From: Brachypodius melanocephalos | Taxonomy: Eukaryota > Chordata > Aves > Passeriformes > Pycnonotidae | NCBI GenBank assembly: GCA_013398615.1 | Contig: VZSR01000598.1 | Location: forward strand, 2,393,521-2,457,520 | Length of the DNA stretch: 64,000 nucleotides | Direction: 5' to 3' | Shown here: piece by piece, positions 49,691-60,392 of the stretch | Position numbering within the stretch: the stretch's first letter is position 1 | Layout of the letters: every line of letters begins with the position of its first letter | Translations under genes and position numbers: made by a program | Notes under the pieces: model-generated | What the model was told of the DNA's origin: nothing | The model's input: the letters and a program-made list of their open reading frames with translations, nothing else | Databases searched by the model: none

Positions 49691-49846
49691 GAAAACCCTC
49701 CAGCTCTCCAGACAGCTCAGAGACCAGGCAGTAGAAGCCCAAGCTTGCTACAGCCTGGGGAACACGTGCACACTGCTTCAAGATTATGAGAAAGCCATTG
49801 AATACCACCTGAGGCACCTGGTGATAGCACAGGAGCTGGGAGACAG
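49691..49846 (+). CDS. GPSM1: GPSM1 exon 7: TPR 7
   Basis: The acceptor TTCCCTGCAG precedes 49691 and the donor GTAAAG follows 49846. After the completing base come 51 codons: KTLQLSRQLRDQAVEAQACY, then SLGNTCTLLQDYEKAIEYHL, ending GD plus a split Arg. In the GNTxTLL turn the residue is Cys (TGC), where human GPSM1 and GPSM2 have Tyr as I recall them. This could be a lineage substitution, a variant or a base error. Everything else fits the family. Confidence 0.96.
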
Positions 49847-51461
49847 GTAAAGGCACTGAAGAGCCCCGACCCTCCTCTGAATTACTGTTCTCCCTTAAGC
49901 ACCAGCAATGTGTGTGCTTGAAAGCCATCAGAAATCTCTGGGCAGCCAGTCCTTAGTCCAATGATCTGTCAAAGACACGACATGATTCACCTTTCTCATG
50001 TCATTCAAACCTGGAGATTGTGCCCTCAGTGCTGTGCCTGTGTGGGCTGAGTGAGATTTCTAATGAGAGGTACTTGAAGAAAATGCCTGGTGCTCGGTGC
50101 TGTGCCAGTGGCTGCTGCTGTGTTACCCCAGGAGGGCCTCTGGAGAGCTCCCTTATGTTCACAAAAGTTGTATCTTCCTTAAAAGCTCTGTGTTTAGTGC
50201 ACACAAGAGGTGCTGCTTTGCCCTGTTGCTCTGGGTTGATGCTGGAAATCTCCATGGACGAATGATGTTTCATGGAGATCATGCGTCCTGTTTCTTGGTC
50301 TTGCTCCTCATTATTTAGGAGGCTTTGCCTTTTAATTTTTCTTAAATTTTAGTTGGGTGGTTGTTTTTTTTTTTAAGAGAGAGGCTGGTTCCTTTTTCCT
50401 GGATATTCTGGTCCTGAGCCCTCTTGCTGCTCAAGTGACTTTTGGTTGTGCTCCATTCCCTTGGAGGCTGGGTGTCCTCCACTAGATGGAGCAGGGACAT
50501 CAGGATGGGAGAGCTGTGCCAGCACCCGGGCACAGCACTGCTCGGGGCAGGCACAATCCCACCCAAGGGTGAATCATGCTGTGGGGGTGCAGGCCTGTGG
50601 GCTCCTGCATTTCTGGGAACACACACCCTTGTGAGCAGGAGGTATTGAACACGGTGACAAGAAAAACGTTGAAATGCTGATCAACCCGCCCAAACCTCTG
50701 AAAAGGGAGTTGCAGTCATGCTGAACCTCCCCCCGCGCCCCCAGGTGCTTTTTTTATCCTTTCTCCCCCCACATCTGCTCGTTTGCAGAGCTGAGCAGGC
50801 TCTGGGGAGCAGGAGGCTCTGCCTGCTCCTGCAAACAGCTGCTGAAGCTCCAGTTTGCCAGGCTGGGGGTCTGGGCTGCACAGGGCAGGCTCCACATTCC
50901 CCTGCTTTCCCTGGCTCCTGAAAACCAGCAGCAGTGCCCTGGAGACCTCGTGGAAATCTGTCCCTGTCCTCTCTTGGGTGCAGTTTCATGCTGTGTGCTC
51001 ACCCTGGTGATGCAGTGCTCATCTGGAGCTCTTGCCTGCCTGCAATGTTCTTTCCTTGCCATTTTCATGCTGGTTTAGCTCTGGGCTGCTGATTAACCAG
51101 AGCTGGGTGTTGAATTCTCTCTGTGCAGCTCTGGAGAGGAGCCCTGGTTGTGTGAGGTGGAAGCTGGGCAGGAGCTCTGGCTTCTCCTCTCGGGCTGCTG
51201 CTCACCAGTGAAGCCAAACCACCCTGGCCCTTGCTCCATGCTTGCATTTTGTCCCTGTGGGTTCAGTCCTGCTTCCCAGGCTGTTGTTCACCCCCAGCTC
51301 TTGCTGAGCTCGGTGTAAGAAGACTTGAAGATGTCCAGCACGCTTAATTTTCCAGTGTAAAACCTTTGTGGAGGTGGAAGCAGAGCAAGGAGCCTGGCTG
51401 CCAGTGCTCTCCAAACGCTTTGCCCAGCATTTCTGTGGTTTGACAGTTTCCTCTTCTGCAG
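49847..51461 (+). other. GPSM1 intron 7
   Basis: About 1.6 kb. It contains short T-rich runs near 50360-50375 and GC-rich patches at 50.7-51.2 kb with chance frames on both strands. No exon, RNA gene or repeat is recognised. Confidence 0.65.
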
Positions 51462-51570
51462 GGTGGGAGAAGGAAGAGCCTGCTGGAGCCTTGGCAATGC
51501 CTATGTGTCCCTGGGGAGCCATGAACAGGCTTTGCACTTTGCAAGGAAACATCTTGAAATCTCTCAAGAG
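51462..51570 (+). CDS. GPSM1: GPSM1 exon 8: TPR 8
   Basis: The acceptor CCTCTTCTGCAG precedes 51462 and the donor GTAAGA follows 51570. The first G completes Arg, then 36 codons run VGEGRACWSLGNAYVSLGSH through FARKHLEISQE, ending in phase 0. The GRACWSLGNAY motif is the hallmark of the last AGS3/LGN TPR. Confidence 0.96.
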
Positions 51571-54005
51571 GTAAGAGAAGCTGGTGCAAATCAGCTGACC
51601 CCTGGTGGGAGCAAGACTCTTTTATTCCAATAAGTTCTATTGATGCAGTTACCTGGCTCTCAGTGCTCTGGAAAGCCCTTCTCTCTGTGCTGTTTCATTG
51701 GTGTTCTTAGGAGCTGCAGAGCTTGGCTGGAAAACACTCTTTTGATGAGAGGCTCCCAGCCTTCCCCTAAATTACAGCAGAGGTGTGAGCTGTACCTTGC
51801 TGTTAACAAATGTTCTGGGTGAGAAAGATCCTAGGGACTTGTCCACTGGCTGGCCAGAGTGTTGTGCACCCAGCAGGTGTGAAGGCACTCAGGTCTCTCT
51901 TGGTCTCCAGGCTGTAAGATCCCACTTTTCTGACCACAGGGAGATTCCAGCTGCTGTCCCTGGATGCACACAGCCACTGCCATCCCCTTTGGGGTGCGTG
52001 TATGCAGCTGCTCTGGTTTCCCCTTGGCCTTGCCCAGCTCTCTCTGCAGCTTCCCTGCTGTTTTCAGGTGGCTCAGAAGTGCAGAAATGCAGAATTCCAT
52101 TGTTTGCTCTTTTCAGTGTGTTGAGGAAATCGGCTGTGGCCTCTTTAGTCTTCCCCAGATGAAGAAATTGCCCTCTTGAAGCACTAATTGAAATCACCAT
52201 CTGTAAGTGTGCTGGGTGTTCTCCTGCCTGTCTATTAGGTTGGCTAAATCTCCGAGTAGGGCTGACACAGCAGCCTAATTACAGATTTAATTATACTTAT
52301 CAGACACACAGAAGAAATAGTCATCTTTGGCCCTGTACATTTTAGGACAGATTAACTTTCCCAGCTCTGCTCAGGCTGGGGCTGAGTCCTCAGAGCTGAG
52401 GGGCCATGGGAGGATCAGCCCTGGTGGTCCTGGAGCTTTTAGGGCGGAGGGGAAACCCAGCAGTGTGGAGGTTCCCAGTGTTGTCATTCCAGGTGCTGGC
52501 TGTGGCTCCAGCTGTGTCCGGAGTGGGTTCCTCATGGCTGAAGAAGTCCCCCCATCATAAATTATGGAGCAGTGCAGAGACTGTCCCTTTGACAAGCACC
52601 AGGATTTGGGGGATTTTGGCCAGGAGAAACCTTGTAGAATTCAACCTTTTCATTCTGTTTCCATCACCTTCTTCCCAACAAAAATCTAATGGTGGCATTG
52701 GAATCCAAATGCAACCAGCTCAGGGTAACCACACTGGAAGCTGCTTCAAGTTGATCAGAGGTTACTCTCAAAATCCCACTGGAATAAAGGACATGTCCCT
52801 AAAGACCTTGGGAGCTGCCCCAGCTCTAGGACACTGCTCTGGAGTGCTTTTGTCCTCTCAGAGTGCAGCTCCTGGGAGGCTGAGGGCAGAAAGCAGAGCT
52901 GTGCTGTGGCGTGTGTGACAGGTCCTGCCCTGGGTCATTGTCCTGCCCGTCTTTTCTTGGTGGTTAAAAGGACTTTGGAGATGATCTGAAATGAGTGGAA
53001 GTCAGGGAAGCACTTCATAATTGAGCATCAAGGACTGTAAGACCTAACATGGACACGGTAATTTCTCTGGAGATGATGTCAACAGCAAATCCCCTGTAAT
53101 TGGCAGGGGGATTTATGCCTGGTGATAAGCCCTTTGATCTGCCTCCCTTTACTGGCGCTCGGGGCTTTGTCATAAATAATGTGGGGATTTATGGTTTTGT
53201 TCCATGCTGCAGTCTGTGGCAGGGGACACAAAAGAGCTGTTGCCAGGCATTTAACAGGAGCCAGGCCTCTCCAGGGGAACAGCCAAGGTCTTCCTCTGTC
53301 CCACAGGCTGCTCTTCCTCTGAAGATCAGAGGCTGCTTCTGGGTGACCTCTCCGTGTCTGCTGGTGATGTGCAGCACAGCCATTCTCTGCTTTGGTTAAA
53401 CCTTGAGGAGGATCCAGTGTTGTGCCCTAAAACCCCCTCATTTTAAGTAGCAGGAGATCTCTTCCCAAACACTTAACATCAGCTTCCTTGGCCCCAGGCC
53501 AGCGAGAGGTGGGAATTGGGGAAAAACGTGGACTTCTAAAAGATTTTTTTGGAGCGTCGCGTGGGTAGATCACCAGGAACAACTCGAAGTTGTATGGCTC
53601 TGAGCCAGGAGAGAAGGGCTTTCGGGGCCCTGGTGTGACACTGCCCACGTGGCTGATGGCAGCGTGGTGTCTGGTGCTCAGTAACTATGGAAATCCTTGA
53701 GGAAGGGGGCTGGGAGCTCCAGGGCTCTGTGCCAAGCCATGTGTGGCTGCAGGACAGCCCAGACATGCACGTTCAGGCTCAGCTCTGTGGCACTGGGTGA
53801 GCTGAGCTGTGCTTCAAGGTGCATCATGGCAAGCACCGACCCTCTCCCAAATTATCACCGGGGAACAGTTCTGGAGAGCTGTGTGCCCTCTCAGGCGTCT
53901 CCAAGCTCTCTTTTGGCTGTCTCTGGGTTTGATTTTGGGGTGGGGGCTGTTTGCTTGGAGCACTCCATGCCTTTAACCCGTGCCCTGTTGGTTTTCCTGC
54001 TGCAG
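51571..54005 (+). other. GPSM1 intron 8
   Basis: About 2.4 kb with no exon or clear repeat. A 226-codon frame at 53697-54377 overlaps exon 9 in the same frame but reads through both splice sites, so it is not a gene. Confidence 0.65.
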
Positions 54006-54132
54006 ATCGGGGACAGGAGCGGGGAGCTGGCGGCGCAGGTGAACATGGCCCAGCTCAGGGCAGCCCTTGGCTTGAGCCCTGGGGATGAGGACGTGGCTGC
54101 AGCTCAGCCCTGCTCTGGCTACGAGGCACAAG
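54006..54132 (+). CDS. GPSM1: GPSM1 exon 9: C-terminal cap of TPR array and start of linker
   Basis: The acceptor TTCCTGCTGCAG precedes 54006 and the donor GTGAGT follows 54132. It starts in phase 0 with IGDRSGELAAQVNMAQLRAA, the helix that closes the TPR superhelix, then enters the variable linker (SPGDEDVAAAQPC) and ends in SGYEAQ plus one base. The terminal GYEAQ matches the human exon end, but the linker before it differs, as is usual for this part. The following linker and the four GoLoco motifs (FF...RMDDQR type) are not encoded anywhere in the rest of the window. Confidence 0.94.
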
Positions 54133-57100
54133 GTGAGTTCCTGGCGTTTTGGTGGCATTGGGAAGCCTCAGGAATTACGTGCTGTGGGGAGGGGAAGGTG
54201 TTTGCAAGTGGACAGGAAATACAAATGCTGGAGCAGAATAACATCATAGAGTGCCTTCACAACAAGGAGGGCTGGGATGTGCTTGCTCTGTGCTTTCCAC
54301 AAGCTGCTGTGGCAGGGAAGGATCCCCAAAAAAGGGGCACTGAAGGAGTTAATGGAATTAGTCTGCATTGGGAGTGAATTTCCACGTGCCATGCAGCAAA
54401 CTGGCTTTTGTATCTTTTAAAGCTCTGCAGGGCTCTTTTCACTGATTTGACTGACACCAGAGGCTTGCAGGAGTGACTGGCAGGGATTTTTAGCTGCCCT
54501 TGTTGTGATTAGCACCCAGTAACGAGCCCAGGGCATGGGCTGGAGGCAGGTTGGGGCCATCAGCACACACTGGGTGACTTCTCACCTTTGGAACACCTGC
54601 AGCAGAGCTGAGCATGGGAACAAGATGTGGCAACACTTGGTCACGGCAGCCAGAGTGGCTTTACTGGGCCCTGGGTCACTGTGCCTGCGCTGCCAGGGAG
54701 CAGGGAGGCACAGAGAGGTCACCACAGTGCTGCCAGCGTGACTTGGGGACTGTCCTGGAAGTGCCCACTGCAGGCACGGGTGGGTGCCTGGCACAGGCAC
54801 TCCCAGCTGGCAGCTCCATGCTGGGGCAGAGTTATTAATTCACACAAACTGCATCCCAGGAGATGTCCACTGATTAAATACGACCTTGCTGGCACAGGCA
54901 CGTTCCCCTGTTGGTAGCAGTGACGTGGAGGGGATGATGCTGAGGTGAAGGCACTGTGCCCTGGAGAGAAAGGACAGGCTGGCTGTGCGTGTGTGCTCTC
55001 GTATTGATCTCCCAGCCATAACCTGCCACGTCAGGGCTGGAGCTTTTCCTGGGAAATGGAGCTGTGCTGAGGGAGCCAGCGTGTCCTGCCCTGCCCCACT
55101 GGGGCTGAGCTGTTGCCTCAAATGCTGTGGGGGCCACAGCAGCTTCCCCAGCCTCCCTTTGCACGTCATCTCCTGCAGAACTCGTTCCTGGCGTCCCCTC
55201 AGGGGCTTCCTTTTGGCAGGTTACTTTGTTGTGATGGGGGCAGAGGAAATGAGCCTCAACGTTGGTGCTGCGTGTGGGACAGAGGGAAGTGTGGATGTGG
55301 CCCATGGGCTGCTCACTGCCTGCTGGAGATCCAGATGTGCTGTGCTAACATCTGGAGCCAGCGGTGGTGTTTCTGCTGTCTGAGAGAGCCAGAGCTGTGC
55401 AGGTTTGTGTGTGTGTGATCCCTGCAGGATGGGAAAGGGCTCAGCAGCTGCAGTCACGGTTCTGGAGGTTGCAGTGACCCCGTTAATCCGTGGTGCCCTT
55501 GCTCACATTCCCAAGGCTGGGGCTGTTTGTTGAGGGAAGGACAAAGTGTTCTTGGGAGGAGCACCAGCAAACAACTGGGATTTGCAGTGCAGAGAGAGAA
55601 GGATCTTGGAGAGCAGGATTTCCTCTCTCCAGCTCCTGGGAGTCTGCTGGGGAGGTAATGTTGGTGGGCTGGGGGCACAGGGAGGGAGTGTGAGATCACA
55701 GCTGGCTGAGCTCTCAGTGCTTTACAGGTGGGGAAGGTGCTGGCCCTGTCACAGGGAGATGTGCAGAGGGCACAGCCCCTGGAGAGAAGGCTGACTCCTT
55801 GATTTCTCCTTAGCTTTTATCCCAACTTCAGCTCTCTTATTCCCATCTTCAGTGGAGGATGAGAGGCCACCAATGTGTCTCGGAGCCCTTGAGGGGAGGG
55901 AGATGTATCTAATGACAGCCAGAAATTTTGGTGCCATCCTGTGCACCTATTAAATGATTAGAAGAGCATAATTATTTATATTATTAATAGCAGCAATTTA
56001 CAGCCAGAGGAACATCTGCTTCTGTAATAGGAAACAGGTGAGAGAGTTGAGATTCAGGTTGGCTTCTGAACCAGCCGTGCCTTTTGATGGTGACAAATCT
56101 CGTGGTGAGGAGAGCTTTCCATTTTTTTTTTTTTCCATTCAGACTCTTTTTTCCTGCTTAAGGTTACAAAATGGCTGCATATTCCTAAGGATGCTAAAAT
56201 CCTCTGATTAGGCAAATGGGATAAAACACATCAGATTCATCAAGCAGGTACAGTAAAGCTTCACAGCAAAGGTTGAGCCAGATTTTCACTGTGGTGTCCT
56301 TCAAAGGTTACTGCTGCTTTTGGGGCTTGGGCATTGCCCTTCCCTGGGCTCTGGGGGTGGAAGGAGTGCCTGATGTTTCCCTCTGCTGTTCTGGCTCTCC
56401 TTGCTGAGCTCTTCGTAATTTTAATTAATATTCTGAGGGTATTTGGATGTCAGAAGATAGAGCTGGAGGCCGGGGAAGCGGGGCAGTGCTGCAGAAGTCT
56501 TGTGAAAGCAGCGACCTTGTTGAGAAAGGCAAACACAGAGAGCTTAAAGCAACAAACTGGAGGAAGCTGGAGAGGACCTGGAACACGAAGTAAATAAACA
56601 GGGGCTGGGTTTGCTTCTCCAAACAACCAAAAATGTGGCCCTGAATAAATCCCCTTCTCTTTCACACACTGCAAGCTAAGAGTTGAGTACTGGTAGGCTT
56701 TGCCTTTGGAGAGAAGTGAAGGACTTTCCTGTGGCTCCATGGGGTTGTTTTTAGGGGTGAAGGCAACCAGGGTGAGAAGCAGCACTGGGAGATGTCCTGG
56801 GGTGCAGACAGGCAGCGCTGGTGCCCTTTCCAGAGCAGTCAGTCTGGGCTGAAGCTGCAGCATCTGCTCCCTGAGGAGCAGCCTGTTCCCAGCGTGGATT
56901 GGGAGCACCGAGCTGACCCTCCCTGATCCCAGCTGCTGCCTGCCCCTGCATGGGGGAAGAAGGTCTGGGGGATCCTGCCAGAGGAGGAGAGGGTCCTGGG
57001 AGGAGAGCACAGGGACAGGGATCACCCAGCACCCACGGGATGGAGGCAGAGAGGTGCCCTGGCCCACCCTCTGTACAGACTGCGAGCTGCTTTTCTTCTG

Positions 57101-57363
57101 CTTTCAGCAGCTCATCAGCCTCAGCCTTCACCTGCTGGCAGCATCCGTGTCAGGAGACACGAAGCAACCTCTGCTGGCAGCTGGGAGTGGGTGGGGAGGG
57201 CTGCAGGTGTTCCAGGAGGCGTTGGCATGGGGATGCTTCCAGAGCTGGCTCGGTTTCTGTGCTGTTTGCAGAGCACAGACACCACTGCCCTGCTGTGCTG
57301 GGCTCTGAGGGCAGGGAAGGACTCAGCCCTGAGCCTGACTGGGAGCAAACCCAGTGCAGGAAG

Positions 57364-57527
57364 TTGCAGTCCTGGAGTACAAGGTGGTCTCACAACTCTG
57401 AGTAATTGCTGCGATGTTGGGCACGTCTTTGATTTCAGTTTTCCCCCCACATGTGCAATGGGCATCAGCTTTTCCCTAACCAAGGCTGGAATAAGCTTCT
57501 TTGCAAATAAAGCAGTTTGGGTGAAAG
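57364..57527 (-). repeat. Old interspersed repeat, copy A
   Basis: On the minus strand this reads CTTTCACCCAAACTGC, later GGGAAAAGCTGATGCCCATT, GCACATGTGGGGGGAAAACT, GAAATCAAAG and GTGCCCAACATCGCAGCAAT, ending TTGTACTCCAGGACTGCA. It aligns along its length with 60232-60392 on the plus strand. The order (GGGGGAAACTGA, then TGCCCAA, CACAGCA, then an ACTCC block) resembles the shared 3' tail of old vertebrate MIR/L2/L3-like retroposons. No coding capacity. Confidence 0.65.
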
Positions 57528-60231
57528 AATGAGCCTGACTTCCCCCTTCTGCTCCTCTCCTGCTGAGGAATGGTGGGCACGAGGCTGCTCTGCCTGTTTG
57601 GTGTTCCAGGGGCTCCATGCTGGGAATGCTCATCCCCGTGTGAGGCAGCCCCACTTCAGGCTGTGTTCTGCAGTGGGCACAAACCCCCCCTCCTTCCTGA
57701 GCACTGCTCAGCTCTGTGGGGCTTTGACTGTGGGGCTCTGCATCCTCCATGTGGTTTTGAGCTCATCCCTTCACAGCAATCTTTGAACCCCTGGATCAAT
57801 CAGACTGGAATAGAAGGAATCTGCTTTTATGTTTTCCAGCCTGTTTGCTTTTGTTTGTTTGCTGGCTTTGTGTATCTTTGAAGTACCTAAAAAGTGTTTA
57901 GGGCTGATAAAGCAGGCAGGATTGACCATCCCTCTGCTGATGCAAGCAGGGAGGTGGGGATGCTGCTCCCCATGCCTGCCTGGGGCTGGGATGCTGCCAA
58001 GGGACAGGGATGTTCCTTCCCTGGAGTTTGCTCAATCCTTTTCCCGCAGAAAGCTGTCAGCTGAGAGACGTGGCCGTGTGAGAGCAGCATCTTGCTGACA
58101 GTGGGCCAGCCCTGCTCCCTCAGGCTGTGATTTCACTGTCTGGGAAGCATTTGCCTTCCCTGGGGCAGAGTCGGGGTCACATCCCCGGCATGGAACCTGC
58201 CCCGTCCTTACCGCTCACACTTGACTAAAGTGCAGCAATTGAAAGTGCTTAATGTTAAATATCCTCAGCTCGATTTGATTTTTCCCAGGAGCTGATGGGC
58301 TGCAGCTCAGCCTTTTTTTTTTTTTTTTTTTTTCATTGTGAAAATGAAAGCCCGAGGCCGTGCCGGTTAATTGTACCTGCTGACGCAGGGGGGTGATGGA
58401 TGAGGTGCTGGGGAAGCTGTGTGGCTTTTGGCCAAGTGGAAGGAAGGATCGGTGGTCTGGTGGCTTTGTTGTGCTCCAGCAGGTGCTCAGAGAGAGATCA
58501 GGGGTGAATATTCCCATGGGCCTGCAGGAAGGTGTCCCAAAGACCTGTCTGTGGTGGCCTTCAGGGAGCAGGGCTGGAAGGAGAGCTGCTTCCACAGGAG
58601 GATTCTGGAGTGAAGATTCAGGACTTCTCAAAGATGCCTCTTCTTCATAATGAGTTTGTTCTAAATCCTCTGCTGTTACAGCTGTTAAATCATTCCAGCA
58701 GCACTGATTGGGGGGGAGAACCTCTGAGTCATTTGGATTTTAACTCAGTAATTTAGCACTCACTTCAGACTGCCCCGGTGTTGGCTTTGGGAAGTTTTAA
58801 AATGCTCTTCCCAAGTGTTTAATGTTCCTCTCTCATCTTGCTGTGTCCATGAGCCTCCTTCCCAGCATCGGTGTAAAATACAGCAGGAGTTCTTGGCTCA
58901 CAGCAGAGGAAATGCTCCAGGACTGGAGAAGATGATGTTGTGCTACTGAAATTTGTTTTATCTTGATGCCAGGGGAGATGGCAAGTGCTGGAAAAGAGGA
59001 TGAGGAACAGGCCAACTCTTGAAGCCTGTGGCAGAGGAGGTACAACGTGGCTTGTGGCAAAGCCATCCATTCAATCAAGATTAAATCTCTTGTGGGGAGG
59101 GAGAATTTTTGGGAAATCATTGGTCCTGGGAAGGCTGAAGTTCCCTTTGGCTGCAGTTGCAGACTCCAGCAGCACTCCCAGCTCTGCTGGGCTGTCTGGT
59201 TCCTGAGTGCACCTTCCCAGACTGTTTCCCTTGGTAGCTGCTGTGTAGGAAATGCCATGGCTGTGATGCTGCTCTGTCCAACAGCACAGCACTGCCTTCA
59301 GGAACAAGATTCCTCTGCTTGCTGTACCTTTTATGCAGCACAAAGCAAGGAAAGAGAAGAAGGAAGTTCTCTTTCTCGCCCAGAGAGAATTTCTTTTTCT
59401 CTCTTAAAACTTTTCTGTACGGATGGCCACAGAGTGCTTTGGCATTTCTCTGAGCAGGGCAAGGCCAGCCCCTCAGCAGAGTCCCTGGAATCTCCTGAGT
59501 GACCTCAGGACCATCCTCCTTCCCTGGCAGGACAGCCAGCCCTGGCTTAGCACAAACACCCGGCAGAGCTCAGGATCCCAGTCCAGCGTGGGCAGCGTGT
59601 TCCAGGAGCTGCTGTGAGCTGGTGGCTGAGCACAGCAGCACCCAGGAGGAGGGATCAGCTACATCCCCCCTCTTTTTGAGAGGATTTGACTGTGGGTGTT
59701 TGATGGCTGCTAAGCTGCCACGCGGTTGCTCCTTGTCTGCCCTCCCTGAGTCAGTCCGGAGGACAAAATCGTGTCCTTGGGCTTGTCTGGCTGCCGGAGA
59801 TGTTGCCCCCGTTAATTATTGCGTGTCACTTTGTAGCTAAACTCTGGTTTTGATCTCTGCTGGTTCAACACTTGCTGATAATGGATGGTGGGAGGTCATG
59901 AGACTCTGCCGTGTCCTGGCAGGGAAAATCCTGCCCTTAGAAGCGAGCCAGGTGTTGCTGCCAAGTCCATCACGCTTCTCTTGAATTAGCCCTGGGGTTA
60001 TGAACCTCCTCCCAGCCTGCTCCACCCGGTTCAGTTTATCTCCCAAAAGATCCTTCTGTCCCCACCACTGCTCCTCTCTGAAGCAGACGATTGCCTGGGG
60101 GGGTTATGGTTACAGGAGGCTGTGCCTGGCATGGCCCAACCTTCCCACAGCCTCCAAGCCTTGGATTTGGCGAGTGTTTCAGCCTTGGGTGCTCAGTGTT
60201 TTCTGCAAATACCTCTCCTAAATATTTCCTT

Positions 60232-60392
60232 CTTTGACCCAAATTGCCGATGTTTTATTTGGTCAGAGAAAAGCTAATGCCTGTTGCACATTTGGGGGAG
60301 ACCTGAAATCAAAGATGTGCCCAACACCACAGCAATTCCTCAGAGTTGTGAGGCTACAAATGAGATCCTCTTGTACTCCAAGACTGCAGCTT
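60232..60392 (+). repeat. Old interspersed repeat, copy B
   Basis: Plus-strand counterpart of 57364-57527: CTTTGACCCAAATTGC, AGAGAAAAGCTAATGCCTGT, TGCACATTTGGGGGAGACCT, GAAATCAAAGATGTGCCCAA, CACCACAGCAATTCC and CTTGTACTCCAAGACTGCA. Relative to copy A it lacks about 20 bases near the 5' side and has about 11 extra near the 3' side. The open frame through it is incidental. Confidence 0.65.

Noticed and set aside
53697..54377. 226-codon frame containing exon 9 sequence
   Set aside because: It reads through the acceptor and donor of GPSM1 exon 9; only 54006-54132 is coding by comparison with the family.
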